Part shown: positions 25,823-35,069 of the stretch, piece after piece
Layout: each line of letters starts with the position of its first letter
Position numbering within the stretch: the stretch's first letter is position 1
Assembly (NCBI RefSeq): GCF_002946355.1
Contig: NZ_PKOZ01000003.1
Location: 117,322-181,321 of the forward strand
From: Pradoshia eiseniae
GTDB taxonomy: Bacteria; Bacillota; Bacilli; Bacillales; Pradoshiaceae
Reading direction: 5' to 3'
Length of the DNA stretch: 64,000 bases
Position numbers and translations under genes: made by a program
Notes under the pieces: generated by a model
The model's input: only the letters and a program-made list of their open reading frames with translations
What the model was told of the DNA's origin: nothing
The model's database searches: none

Positions 25823-27433
25823 TTAATATGGTTCAGCATCATGTCCCATGTCTTCCGCTTTTTTCACAGCTTCATCAGCCTTAGGAGAGCTAGTGACATC
25901 CTGCTGTTCCATCTCCTTCAAGGCATTTGCCAAGCCTTCCCTCACTCGGCGGCCATATTCTTCATCCGCTTTCGTGAAGTGCTCGATCATTTTTTCTTGG
26001 ATGATTGGGGCACATACCTTTAGAGCGTTGACTAGGTTGTTAATGAGATCATCTTTTTCCCAGTCCTCAAAATTACGATATGTTTCACCTGCTTGCTTGT
26101 GATCATTAGCCCGCTCTATTCTTTGTCTGACAAGACGCTCATTGTAATGAGGCTCGTGATCTTTCCCTTCTTTTTCTGCTTCAGCGAATCCGCCGAGATT
26201 AGTCGGTTCATAATTGACATGAGGATTAGATTCATTGGCAAAATCAACGGAATAGGTCATTTGACCATCGGATTGATTTGTCCTTACCTTCGTTTTCGGT
26301 GCATTAACCGGCAATTGAAGATAATTAGGGCCAACCCTGTATCTTTGTGTATCTGAATAAGAGAAGGTGCGTCCTTGCAGGAGTTTATCATCCGAGAAAT
26401 CTAACCCATCCACGAGTACCCCTGTACCAAAAGCTGCCTGCTCAACTTCAGCAAAATAATTAACTGGATTACGATTGAGCACCATTCTTCCGACAGGCAA
26501 GAATGGGAACTGATCCTGCGGCCATAATTTTGTTGGGTCTAACGGGTCGAAGTCTAATTCAGGATGCTCATCGTCGCTCATGATTTGCATGCATAGCTCC
26601 CATTCAGGATAATCACCGCGCTCAATTGCTTCATACAAATCCTGTGTCGCATGCGCAACATTAGTGGCTTGGATTTTCTCTGCTTCTGCCTGGGTAAGAT
26701 TTTTGATTCCTTGTTTAGGCTCCCAATGGTATTTAACGAGAACGGCTTCCCCATCCTTGTTCACCCATTTATACGTATTGACACCTGAGCCTTGCATTTG
26801 TCTGTAATTCGCTGGTATCCCCCAAGGAGAGTGCAGGAATGTAGCCATATGGATGCTTTCAGGTGAATTAGAGAAGAAATCAAACATTCCTTCAGGATGC
26901 ATAAGATTTGTGACCGGGTCAGGCTTAAACGCATGAACCATGTCTGGGAATTTAAGCGGATCACGGATGAAGAAGATTTTTAAGTTATTACCGACTAAAT
27001 CCCAATTCCCGTCCTCTGTATAGAATTTGACCGCAAAGCCGCGCGGGTCACGAGCCGTTTCGCTCGATTCACGGGCACCCGTCACTGTGGAGAAACGAAT
27101 AAAAACCGGCGTTTGCTTCCCAGCTTCCTGGAACAGCTTCGCTCGGGTATATTTAGAGACTGGCTCGTCCCCAACTTTTCCGTAGGCTTCAAAATAGCCA
27201 TAGGCACCGGCTCCTCTTGCATGGACGACCCTCTCTGGAATTCGCTCCCTGTCAAAGTGCGATATTTTTTCAAGGAAATGATAATTCTCTAAGGTCATAG
27301 GACCGCGGTTTCCAACCGTCCGGACATTTTGATTATCCGTAATCTTATGACCTTGACGATTGGTCAGTGCATCTTCCTGCCGATTTTCTTTTCCGTTTTG
27401 ATTTTGATTCATTTCGTCTTTTGATCGATCCAC
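25823..27433 (-). CDS. Monofunctional haem catalase (KatA/KatX type)
   Basis: 536 residues; breaks hydrogen peroxide into water and oxygen. Catalytic His in [12 protein letters not shown], catalytic Asn in [10 protein letters not shown], and proximal haem-ligand Tyr in [13 protein letters not shown] are all present, and the C-terminal helical domain is complete. The N-terminus has a 30-residue Asn/Gln-rich extension and the C-terminus a charged tail ([18 protein letters not shown]). The long N-terminus recalls the spore catalase KatX, but naming it is not safe. A stress- or spore-type promoter precedes it. Confidence 0.88.
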   Translation of the reverse strand: MDRSKDEMNQNQNGKENRQEDALTNRQGHKITDNQNVRTVGNRGPMTLENYHFLEKISHFDRERIPERVVHARGAGAYGYFEAYGKVGDEPVSKYTRAKLFQEAGKQTPVFIRFSTVTGARESSETARDPRGFAVKFYTEDGNWDLVGNNLKIFFIRDPLKFPDMVHAFKPDPVTNLMHPEGMFDFFSNSPESIHMATFLHSPWGIPANYRQMQGSGVNTYKWVNKDGEAVLVKYHWEPKQGIKNLTQAEAEKIQATNVAHATQDLYEAIERGDYPEWELCMQIMSDDEHPELDFDPLDPTKLWPQDQFPFLPVGRMVLNRNPVNYFAEVEQAAFGTGVLVDGLDFSDDKLLQGRTFSYSDTQRYRVGPNYLQLPVNAPKTKVRTNQSDGQMTYSVDFANESNPHVNYEPTNLGGFAEAEKEGKDHEPHYNERLVRQRIERANDHKQAGETYRNFEDWEKDDLINNLVNALKVCAPIIQEKMIEHFTKADEEYGRRVREGLANALKEMEQQDVTSSPKADEAVKKAEDMGHDAEPY

Positions 27434-27470
27434 TAGTATTCACCCTTTAAAAAGTTAGCATCATTCCTCA

Positions 27471-27496
27471 CTTCCCTTTGGGGAAATAACATAAAC
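27471..27496 (-). promoter_or_regulatory. Sigma-B/sigma-F-like promoter of the catalase gene
   Basis: On the minus strand GTTTAT (27491-27496), 14-base spacer, GGGAAG (27471-27476). This fits the general-stress consensus GTTTAA-N12-15-GGGWAW and is also acceptable for sigma F; no sigma-A promoter or PerR box was seen. The start codon lies about 38 bases downstream. Confidence 0.55.
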
Positions 27497-27712
27497 TTAT
27501 TCTTAGTTATTTTTTACCTTTTAAGATACTTTTTGCTAATAATGTGATTGAATCTGGAATTTCTTTAAACTGATTTTCTCCCTATTAATCAAGTCCTTAT
27601 AATGTCCCTGTATCTATCCCGGCATTTAGGAATTCCTTAAAGACAGCGTGATATTTTTGATTTTTTCCTGTATAGTACTCATTAGTTAATTTAGCTAATA
27701 AATGTAAACGAG

Positions 27713-28582
27713 ATGATAAACATGACCATTAGCCTTGCCCTTTTGGCAGCGGTATTTGCCGCCTTAACCTCCATTCTGGCCAAAATCGGCATCACAAATG
27801 TTGATTCCAATCTTGGCACAGCTGTGCGAACAATCGTTGTTCTTATCATGGCAGCTATAGTCGTTCTCATAACGGACACTTGGCATATGGTAACTTCCAT
27901 ATCCATTAAATCATGGACTTTCATTATTCTCTCAGGGCTGACGACTGGTTTGTCATGGCTTTGCTTCTTCAAAGCCATCCAGCTCGGCGATGTATCAAAG
28001 GTCGTACCTATCGATAAATCCAGCATTGTCTTGACTATCATCCTTTCCTTCATCATTCTTGGAGAGCCTGCAGCCCCAATGGTTATCATAGGAGGTCTTT
28101 TAATCAGCATTGGTACATTCATCCTCATTGGAAGAACAAAGAAGAAAAAGAATGTCAATCTGAAACAGTCATACATATTTCTTGCTCTCATGTCCGCTGT
28201 CTTCGCTGCCTTAACAAGTATCCTCGCCAAGATTGGCATTGAAAATGTTGATTCCAATCTTGCTACGTTTATTCGGACGATTGTTATCCTCGTCTTTGCT
28301 TGGGGAATTGTTTTTTGGCAAGGCACAACCCATGAGATAAGGAAAATCACGAGAAAATCCTTCCTGTTCCTCATCCTTTCTGGAATAGCGACTGGCTTAT
28401 CCTGGCTTTGTTATTTCGGGGCTATCTCACTAGGCAGAGTTTCAATTGTTGCGCCGATTGATAAATTCAGCACTGTTCTTACGATGATTCTCGGCGTCAT
28501 CGTATTAAAGGAAAAGCTATCGAAAAACACAATCATTGGTGGCCTAGTCATTACGGCCGGCACGATTTGCCTCATTCTATAA
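27713..28582 (+). CDS. EamA/DMT-family transporter with two near-identical halves
   Basis: 289 residues, ten predicted membrane segments in two EamA repeats. The halves are unusually alike: VFAALTSILAKIGI recurs at about residues 14 and 159, VDSNL and RTIV follow in both, and SGLTTGLSWLC matches SGIATGLSWLC. Most DMT proteins show far weaker internal similarity, so the gene probably arose from a recent tandem fusion. Substrate unknown; the family exports amino acids or metabolites. ATG 27713 or 27722 may start it; neither has a strong ribosome binding site. Confidence 0.82.
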   Translation: MINMTISLALLAAVFAALTSILAKIGITNVDSNLGTAVRTIVVLIMAAIVVLITDTWHMVTSISIKSWTFIILSGLTTGLSWLCFFKAIQLGDVSKVVPIDKSSIVLTIILSFIILGEPAAPMVIIGGLLISIGTFILIGRTKKKKNVNLKQSYIFLALMSAVFAALTSILAKIGIENVDSNLATFIRTIVILVFAWGIVFWQGTTHEIRKITRKSFLFLILSGIATGLSWLCYFGAISLGRVSIVAPIDKFSTVLTMILGVIVLKEKLSKNTIIGGLVITAGTICLIL

Positions 28583-28592
28583 GTCAAAATGC

Positions 28593-28630
28593 AAAACCCC
28601 CTTGGGATTTATTCATCCCAAGGGGGTTTT
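28593..28630. terminator. Strong bidirectional terminator
   Basis: AAAACCCCCTTGGGAT (28593-28608) pairs perfectly with ATCCCAAGGGGGTTTT (28615-28630). Confidence 0.9.
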
Positions 28631-28654
28631 CTAAAATGGACAATGATTTATGGT

Positions 28655-28882
28655 TTAAAGGGTTATTTCTCTCCCTGAAAGCTGTTCAAATTCTTTCGTA
28701 ATATATTCTTGCCCTTTGTCAAACTCTTTCAGCAGCTGCTTTAATCGCTTAGCTCTCTTATACTCTTTAATTTTCTGCTGATAGACATCTGCAGTAACGG
28801 AAAAGTCAACCTTCCGCTCCGCTTTTATGATTTCAATTCCAATCATGCTTTTCAAACCTGTGTTAGTTACAATCTTTTCCAT
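28655..28882 (-). CDS. Hypothetical protein, 75 residues
   Basis: Starts at ATG 28882 (MEKIVTNTGLKSMIG) with AGGTGG 6 bases upstream. Charged, mostly helical (VYQQKIKEYKRAKRLKQLLK), soluble. Family not recognised. Single gene. Confidence 0.55.
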   Translation of the reverse strand: MEKIVTNTGLKSMIGIEIIKAERKVDFSVTADVYQQKIKEYKRAKRLKQLLKEFDKGQEYITKEFEQLSGREITL

Positions 28883-29089
28883 TAAAAACCACCTCATAAA
28901 AAACGATGCTAAAAAATCATGATTTAATATTAGCACACTATTTTTTATGATAATGGATTACTAACAAAACTGTTAGAAAAATGGACCTGACTGTTATATA
29001 GCAGGTCAGATTAGTCGTATAAATCGGAAAAATTCACCACCGCCAAGCAGCAGGCTATATACATCACTGGATGTGCGAATACGCTTTTT

Positions 29090-29752
29090 TTAATATTCCC
29101 GAATCTCATAGCCGACATTTTTAATCGTGCTGATGATTTCTCGTCCCAGCTTTCTCCTGATACGATTAATGGTCGTATTGATAATATCTTCGCTCATCTC
29201 TCCATGCTCAGACCAGATAGCTTCCCATAATTCTTTCTTTGTAACAATCTGATCTCTATGGTCGAGAAGGTACGTTAATACCTGCATCGGAATTTTTGAT
29301 AGCGTTTCAACCGACCCATCCTTTAGCGTAATCGTTCCTTTCAACGGTTCTATTTTATGTCCTGCATGGATATATTCATGGCTTTTTCTTACCCTATTAT
29401 CCATTAGATTTTTGATATTCAATACAAGTTCCTTGTAACTGAATGGTTTTGTAAAATAAAGCAGCGCACCCTCTTGCAGCCCTCTTAATCTGGCATCAGA
29501 TGAATCCGCACCTGTCACGAGAATGAATGGTATATTTTTCTTTCTCCTTATAATCGAGGCTGCTTCCAATCCATCAATTATGGCTCCGTGAATGGTAATA
29601 TCAAATATTAACAGGTCGTAGTCATATTGATCACAAGCAATGATGGCTTCTTCTGGATCATCAAATTCATCCACCTTGTATCCTTGAAGTTCCAATCTTT
29701 TCTTGAGAACTGCTCTTGCTACTGGCTCATCCTCTAATATTAACATTCTCAT
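29090..29752 (-). CDS. OmpR-family response regulator, orphan
   Basis: 220 residues: receiver domain (1-120) with acidic pocket LEDEP, phosphoacceptor Asp51 in LLIFDITIHG, Thr80 and Lys102 (FTKPFSY), then a winged-helix DNA-binding domain (about 130-218, VLTYLLDHRDQIVTKKELWEAIW, IRRKLGREIISTIKNVGYEI). No histidine kinase gene is next to it, so the partner is elsewhere. It stands alone, and its target is unknown. Confidence 0.85.
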   Translation of the reverse strand: MRMLILEDEPVARAVLKKRLELQGYKVDEFDDPEEAIIACDQYDYDLLIFDITIHGAIIDGLEAASIIRRKKNIPFILVTGADSSDARLRGLQEGALLYFTKPFSYKELVLNIKNLMDNRVRKSHEYIHAGHKIEPLKGTITLKDGSVETLSKIPMQVLTYLLDHRDQIVTKKELWEAIWSEHGEMSEDIINTTINRIRRKLGREIISTIKNVGYEIREY

Positions 29753-29956
29753 GACAAATCACCTCTTAACTAAATAACCAATAACTTTTTTGATATAACT
29801 TTTATAAATATAATACATAATGTATGGATTTTAAAGCAGTTTAAGGAATCAAATTATCATTATTGGATAAAAATAATACCGAGTTACTCAAAGGATTTTC
29901 ACTTTTTAAACCCTCTTTTCCATATTTTTCTCAAAATACGACTTGAATTTCGAATA

Positions 29957-30000
29957 AAAAACGAATAATATATTAAGGGTCGTTACAAACGTTCGGATTT
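29957..30000 (+). promoter_or_regulatory. Pair of PurR boxes upstream of the purine permease
   Basis: AAAAACGAATAAT (29957-29969) and, in opposite orientation, AAACGTTCGGATTT (29987-30000) match the PurBox consensus AWWWCCGAACWWT (one mismatch in the first) and are about 17 bases apart, as in PurR-controlled genes of Bacillus. Implies repression when adenine or other purines lower PRPP. Confidence 0.65.
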
Positions 30001-30029
30001 AGACGAAATATATTTTGGAGGTTTCCATT

Positions 30030-31331
30030 TTGCTCGAAAAATTCTTTTCTATTTCAAAACATCAATCTTCTGTCAAAACGGAAGTCCTAGCAGGGATTAC
30101 TACCTTCTTTACAATGGTCTACATTGTTATTGTTAACCCGGCTATTCTTTCTTCCTCTGGAATTCCATTTGACCAAGTCTTCATGGCTACGATCATTTCG
30201 GCCGTTGCCGGTACGCTGATTATGGGTTTATTCGCAAAATACCCAATCGCTATAGCTCCAGGTATGGGCTTGAACGCCTACTTTGCTACAGTAGTCGGAG
30301 CGCACGGATTAAGCTATCAAGTAGTTCTTGGCACGGTATTTATTGCCGGATTGCTCTTTATCCTATTGAGCTTTACAAAGCTTCGTGAAATGATTATCTC
30401 TTCCATTCCCCCTGCCATTAAACATGGGATCTCAGCAGGGATTGGCTTATTCATTGCTTTCCTAGGTCTAAAGCAGGCACAGATTTTGGTTGCTAATGAA
30501 AGCAATCTAGTGGGCCTTGGTGATTTGACGGCTCCGCTGCCGCTCTTAACGATTGTCGGTTTAATCATTACACTTATTCTATTAGTAAGAAATGTGCCTG
30601 GTGCTTTCTTCATCGGCATGATTATCACGGCCGTGATTGGTTATTTCACAGGGATGCTTGAACTAACTGGATCTGATTTAATTCCATCACTGCCTCCTAT
30701 GCCTGTCTTCTTTGATATGGACATCGCAGGAGTATTCACGAATGGGTTATTTGCTGTCGTATTCTCTTTCTTGCTAGTCACGATTTTTGATACAACCGGA
30801 ACAATGGTCGCTGTATCTGAACAAGCAGGACTAATGAAAGACGGAAAACTGCCAAGAGCGAAGCAGGCCTTCCTAGGCGATTCTATTGCTACAACTCTAG
30901 GGGCCATGTTTGGTACAAGCCCTTCAACAGCCTATGTTGAATCTTCTACCGGCGTTGCCGCAGGAGGAAGAACCGGATTAACGGCTGTCACTGTCGCTGG
31001 CTTGTTTGTCTTAGCGATGTTCTTCTTCCCATTCATTTCGGCTATTTCTAGCTTGGCTGCCATTACATCACCTGTTTTGATTATTGTTGGCTGCTTCATG
31101 ATGGGTCACTTGGCGCAAATCAACTGGGGTGAATTTGACGAGGCATTTACAGCCTTTATCATCATCCTGACCATGCCTATGACTTCTAGTATCTCAACAG
31201 GGATTGCGTTTGGATTTATCCTTTATCCGTTGCTTAAACTGTTCAAAGGCAAAGGGAAAGAAGTACCAGTGCTTATCTATGTGTTTGCGGTATTATTCTT
31301 AATTCAGTTAATTTGGTTCCCTTCGCACTAA
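30030..31331 (+). CDS. pbuG: Guanine/hypoxanthine permease
   Basis: 433 residues, about 12-13 membrane segments, of the AzgA/PbuG branch of the NCS2 family; takes up guanine and hypoxanthine by proton symport. Seen: GITTFFTMVYIVIVNP, APGMGLNAYFA, FDTTGTMVAVSEQAG and TSPSTAYVESSTGVAAGGRTG, all family hallmarks. TTG 30030 has GGAGG 7-8 bases upstream; the TTG at 30015 lies within that site. Two PurR boxes upstream place it in the purine regulon. Confidence 0.88.
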   Translation: MLEKFFSISKHQSSVKTEVLAGITTFFTMVYIVIVNPAILSSSGIPFDQVFMATIISAVAGTLIMGLFAKYPIAIAPGMGLNAYFATVVGAHGLSYQVVLGTVFIAGLLFILLSFTKLREMIISSIPPAIKHGISAGIGLFIAFLGLKQAQILVANESNLVGLGDLTAPLPLLTIVGLIITLILLVRNVPGAFFIGMIITAVIGYFTGMLELTGSDLIPSLPPMPVFFDMDIAGVFTNGLFAVVFSFLLVTIFDTTGTMVAVSEQAGLMKDGKLPRAKQAFLGDSIATTLGAMFGTSPSTAYVESSTGVAAGGRTGLTAVTVAGLFVLAMFFFPFISAISSLAAITSPVLIIVGCFMMGHLAQINWGEFDEAFTAFIIILTMPMTSSISTGIAFGFILYPLLKLFKGKGKEVPVLIYVFAVLFLIQLIWFPSH

Positions 31332-31338
31332 TCAGCAA

Positions 31339-31374
31339 AAAAAGCTCTCATCCCCGCAGGATGAGAGCTTTTTT
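31339..31374. terminator. Bidirectional terminator
   Basis: AGCTCTCATCC (31343-31353) pairs with GGATGAGAGCTT (31359-31370), A-run before and T-run after; shared by the permease and the opposing ABC exporter. Confidence 0.9.
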
Positions 31375-33136
31375 ACGCTTTATCTCTTAGTTCGTCATTA
31401 AGCTTAAATTGCCTATTGGCAAATTTGCGATAAAGAGCGTGTGATTGCATGAGCTCATGATGTGTGCCAACACCTGTTATTCTCCCCTTCTCAAGGAATA
31501 TCAGCTGGTCGGCGTCAATGACCGTTGACAGCCGATGGGCGATGATCAATGTCGTCCTTCCTTCCATCAGCTTCTCCAAGGCTTGCTGCACGAGCTGCTC
31601 GGATTCACTATCCAGGCTTGATGTTGCCTCATCAAGCATCAATAGGCTAGGCTGACGAAGAAGGGCCCGAGCGATAGCAATCCTTTGGCGCTGTCCGCCT
31701 GAAAGCTTCAGCCCTCTCTCCCCTACCTCTGTATCAAATTGAAGGGGGAATTGTTCAATAAAGTCCAGGGCATTCGCCATCCTTGCGGCATACAATAACT
31801 CCTCCATCTCCACTTCTCTTTCAATGCCATAGGTAATATTATCTCGTATCGTGCCGCCAAGAAGCGGGCTTTCCTGCGAGACATAGCCGATATGACTTCT
31901 CCATGAGTGAAGGGAGTACTCATCAATCTTGCGCTCCCCTATAAAAATGCCTCCTGAGGTTGGCTGATAATATCGTTCAAGCAACTTGAATAAAGTTGTT
32001 TTTCCGCTCCCGCTCGGACCTACGACAGCGGTCACTTTTCCTGCCTCAATGGTTAGATGGATATCCTCTAGAATCAGTTCTCCATCGTCATAGCCAAAGC
32101 ATACATCCTGAAATCGAATCGGCTGTTTTGCATCCTCAAGCTTCGCTCCCTCAGTCAATACCTCTTCCTTTTCATTCAAGATTTCAATAATACGGGTTGT
32201 CGCACCAATGGATTTTTGCAATTGAGTAAAAAACGTCGTGATCTGCCCCATTGGCATGATAATTTGAAATAAATATAAGATAAACGCCACTAATGAACCC
32301 GCCGTGATGATGCCGCTTGAAACCTGCATCCCCCCGTAGCCAATGACTCCTACCAATGCAGCCATCAGCACAAGCGTGATGATGGGTGATACTAAGGCAA
32401 GGACTTTAGCCTCTTTTTTGCCCAGCCTAAATAAGCGCATGATCCCTTCTTTTCCCCTGGCCGTTTCGATTCCTTCTGCGTTTGAAGCCTTCACAAGCTT
32501 TACCTCTGGCAAGACCTCATTCAATACCCCTGTAAACTTGCCTGTCTCTTGCTGAGTTTCCTTAGATATATGGAGCATATACCTTCCAATCGGGATCAGT
32601 ATGGCTGCTGCTACCGGGAATACAATGAAGATTAATAAGGTAAGCCTCCAGTTCATCACAAACAAGATGATAATCGATCCGATGACGGAAATCATTCCGG
32701 TGATGGCGCCAATTAAATGAGTCGTAATCAACTCCTTCACAACCATCGTATCATTTGTCATTCTGCTGACCATCTCACCAGAACCGACTTTATCCAGGAA
32801 TGAGACGGGCAGCTTAATTAACTTTTGATAGAGCAGCTCCCTTAAGCCTGCGATAATTCTTTGCCCATTCAGCCCAAGAACATAGGTTGAATATGCGTTT
32901 AATACTGCCTGAAGAAGAAAGACAGCAATAATTCCCGTCACCTGTCCCGCAGTTAGATTTGAAACACTGAAGCCATCGACGAGGTTTTTCGTCAGGATAG
33001 GGATTGTTAACCCAACAAGCGTCGTCAAGATACTTAATATAAGGGCAATCCCAAGCTGCCCATAGGATGGATTTGATTGATGAATCAGCCGGATAAATCG
33101 GCGATAACTGCCTTTTCGGCTATTTTCCTTTTTCAA
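31373..33136 (-). CDS. bmrA: ABC exporter, half-size homodimeric type (BmrA-like)
   Basis: 587 residues: six membrane segments in the first 310, then an ATPase domain with Walker [12 protein letters not shown]-loop, signature LSGGQRQRI, Walker [11 protein letters not shown] and IAHRLST. All catalytic residues are intact, so it can work as a homodimer. Length and sequence fit BmrA (YvcC), a multidrug exporter. It begins at TTG 33136, about 13 bases from AAAGGAG, a long spacing that suggests weak translation. Divergent from the exporter pair at 33345. Confidence 0.85.
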   Translation of the reverse strand: MKKENSRKGSYRRFIRLIHQSNPSYGQLGIALILSILTTLVGLTIPILTKNLVDGFSVSNLTAGQVTGIIAVFLLQAVLNAYSTYVLGLNGQRIIAGLRELLYQKLIKLPVSFLDKVGSGEMVSRMTNDTMVVKELITTHLIGAITGMISVIGSIIILFVMNWRLTLLIFIVFPVAAAILIPIGRYMLHISKETQQETGKFTGVLNEVLPEVKLVKASNAEGIETARGKEGIMRLFRLGKKEAKVLALVSPIITLVLMAALVGVIGYGGMQVSSGIITAGSLVAFILYLFQIIMPMGQITTFFTQLQKSIGATTRIIEILNEKEEVLTEGAKLEDAKQPIRFQDVCFGYDDGELILEDIHLTIEAGKVTAVVGPSGSGKTTLFKLLERYYQPTSGGIFIGERKIDEYSLHSWRSHIGYVSQESPLLGGTIRDNITYGIEREVEMEELLYAARMANALDFIEQFPLQFDTEVGERGLKLSGGQRQRIAIARALLRQPSLLMLDEATSSLDSESEQLVQQALEKLMEGRTTLIIAHRLSTVIDADQLIFLEKGRITGVGTHHELMQSHALYRKFANRQFKLNDELRDKA

Positions 33137-33344
33137 CGATTGTTTCTCGCTCCTTTCCCGCTCGGTCTATTTAATTCCACTTACCTCCATTATACCTTCA
33201 AAAAATATAAATCACTCGCTCTATGCCAATCCTCACCAGCTGCAGTAATACAGGATAGGAAGATTCATTGCTGCACATACTTACTATATTCTATAGCTGT
33301 TCGTCCAAACCATTGGCACGAACTTATCAAGGGAGCTGTAAGAG

Positions 33345-35069
33345 GTGCGGAAATTATTTCGTTATTTAACTTCATTTAAGGGCCCCATTGCTTTAGTCAT
33401 CGGGCTAGTATTCATTCAATCCATGGCCGAGCTCTACCTTCCAACTTTAATGGCCAAGATTATTGATACAGGTGTCATTAAGCATGATATTCCCTTCATC
33501 TTGAGAATCGGAGGGATGATGCTGCTCGTCGCTTTTGCCGGCACGATATGCTCTGTAAGCGCAAGCTATTTCAGCGCTAAAGTTGCTATGTCATTCGGAA
33601 AAATGCTTAGGTCAAAGGTATTCACACATGCTGAAGGGTTTTCCCTTCTTGAATTTGGCCAAATCGGGACAGCTTCCTTAATCACAAGGACAACCAATGA
33701 TATCACCCAAATTCAAGTCGTGGTAAACATGATTCTTCGCATGATGATATCGGCGCCATTGATGGCGATTGGCGGAGTCATTATGGCTGTATCCGTTAAT
33801 CCTGGCTTATCAAGTGTCATTGTCATCTCTGCCCCCCTCCTGCTCACAGGGATTGCCTTCGTCATTTGGCGCGGAATTCCCCTCTTCAAAAAGGTGCAGA
33901 TACGTTTAGATGCAGTGAACAGAGTATTGCGGGAAGGATTAACGGGCGTTCGCGTCATTCGTTCCTTTAACAGGATTCATTATGAAAAGAACCGTTTTCG
34001 AAAAGCTAATGCTAATTTGCGTGATACGACTATCAAGGTTAATAAGCTTATAGCTGTTCTCATGCCCTTTATGATGCTCGTCATGAATTTCACAACGATT
34101 GCCATCGTCTGGTTTGGCGCAATCAAGATAGATGCCGGGAATATGATGGTCGGGGATTTAATGGCCTTCTTGCAATACGCCATGCAAATTATGTTTTCCA
34201 TGGTCATGCTGTCAATGATGTTCATCCTGATTCCGAGGGCATCTGCCTCAGCTTCAAGAATCAATGAGGTTCTCGCCATTAAGCCAAGCATCGAAGAAAA
34301 GCCTGCCAATCATGAGAGCCGTATGGCTGGCACGATTGAATTCAAAGATGTCAGCTTTCATTATCCAGGTGCCGAAAAGCCAGCATTAAGAAACCTTTCC
34401 TTTACTGCAAGACCAGGGGAAGTCACGGCTATTATTGGCGGAACAGGTTCTGGCAAATCCACCTTATTGAAATTAATCCCCCGATTCTATGAACCAAGCT
34501 CAGGCTCAATCCTTATTAATGGGGTTCCAGCAAGTGATTATCCGCTAGAGGTATTGCGCAATAAGATTGGCCTCGTTCCGCAAAAAGCCGTTCTTTTTAC
34601 CGGGACGGTGAAGGAAAATATCCGTTTTGGCAATGAACGGGCAACAGACGAGGAAATCGTTCATGCCGCAAAGGTCGCTCAAGCATTCGATTTCATCTCC
34701 GCGATGAACGATGGTTTTGACAGTCTTATCTCACAAGGCGGAACAAATGTTTCAGGCGGACAAAAACAACGCTTATCAATCGCAAGGGCGATCGTTAGAA
34801 AGCCGGAGATTTATTTATTTGATGACAGCTTCTCTGCCCTTGATTTCAAAACGGATGCTAATCTTCGCAAAGCCTTGAAAAAAGAGACAGGCGATTCCAC
34901 TGTCCTCATTGTAGCTCAGCGTGTATCTACCGTGAAGGACGCAGACCGGATTATCGTTCTCGATGACGGCAATGTAATGGGAATTGGAACCCATGAAGAG
35001 CTGCTGAGGATGAATGCAACCTATCAAGAGATTGTCAAATCCCAATTGTCCGAGGAGGAGATCGCGTGA
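33345..35069 (+). CDS. yfiB: ABC exporter subunit with degenerate ATPase site (YfiB-like)
   Basis: 574 residues, six membrane segments plus ATPase domain. Walker A GGTGSGKSTL and signature VSGGQKQRL are normal, but Walker B reads EIYLFDDSFSALD with Asp in place of the catalytic Glu, and the switch His is replaced (VAQRVST). Such sites bind ATP but barely hydrolyse it. Overlaps the next gene by 4 bases. GTG start with AAGGGAG 9 bases upstream. With its neighbour it forms a heterodimeric multidrug-type exporter. Confidence 0.85.
   Translation: MRKLFRYLTSFKGPIALVIGLVFIQSMAELYLPTLMAKIIDTGVIKHDIPFILRIGGMMLLVAFAGTICSVSASYFSAKVAMSFGKMLRSKVFTHAEGFSLLEFGQIGTASLITRTTNDITQIQVVVNMILRMMISAPLMAIGGVIMAVSVNPGLSSVIVISAPLLLTGIAFVIWRGIPLFKKVQIRLDAVNRVLREGLTGVRVIRSFNRIHYEKNRFRKANANLRDTTIKVNKLIAVLMPFMMLVMNFTTIAIVWFGAIKIDAGNMMVGDLMAFLQYAMQIMFSMVMLSMMFILIPRASASASRINEVLAIKPSIEEKPANHESRMAGTIEFKDVSFHYPGAEKPALRNLSFTARPGEVTAIIGGTGSGKSTLLKLIPRFYEPSSGSILINGVPASDYPLEVLRNKIGLVPQKAVLFTGTVKENIRFGNERATDEEIVHAAKVAQAFDFISAMNDGFDSLISQGGTNVSGGQKQRLSIARAIVRKPEIYLFDDSFSALDFKTDANLRKALKKETGDSTVLIVAQRVSTVKDADRIIVLDDGNVMGIGTHEELLRMNATYQEIVKSQLSEEEIA

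Noticed and set aside
25709-26023. Plus-strand frame over the catalase terminator
   Set aside because: It is antisense to the catalase gene and its terminator and lacks a ribosome binding site.
29753-30029. Purine riboswitch upstream of pbuG
   Set aside because: No three-way-junction pattern or conserved core could be found by eye; PurR boxes explain the control better.
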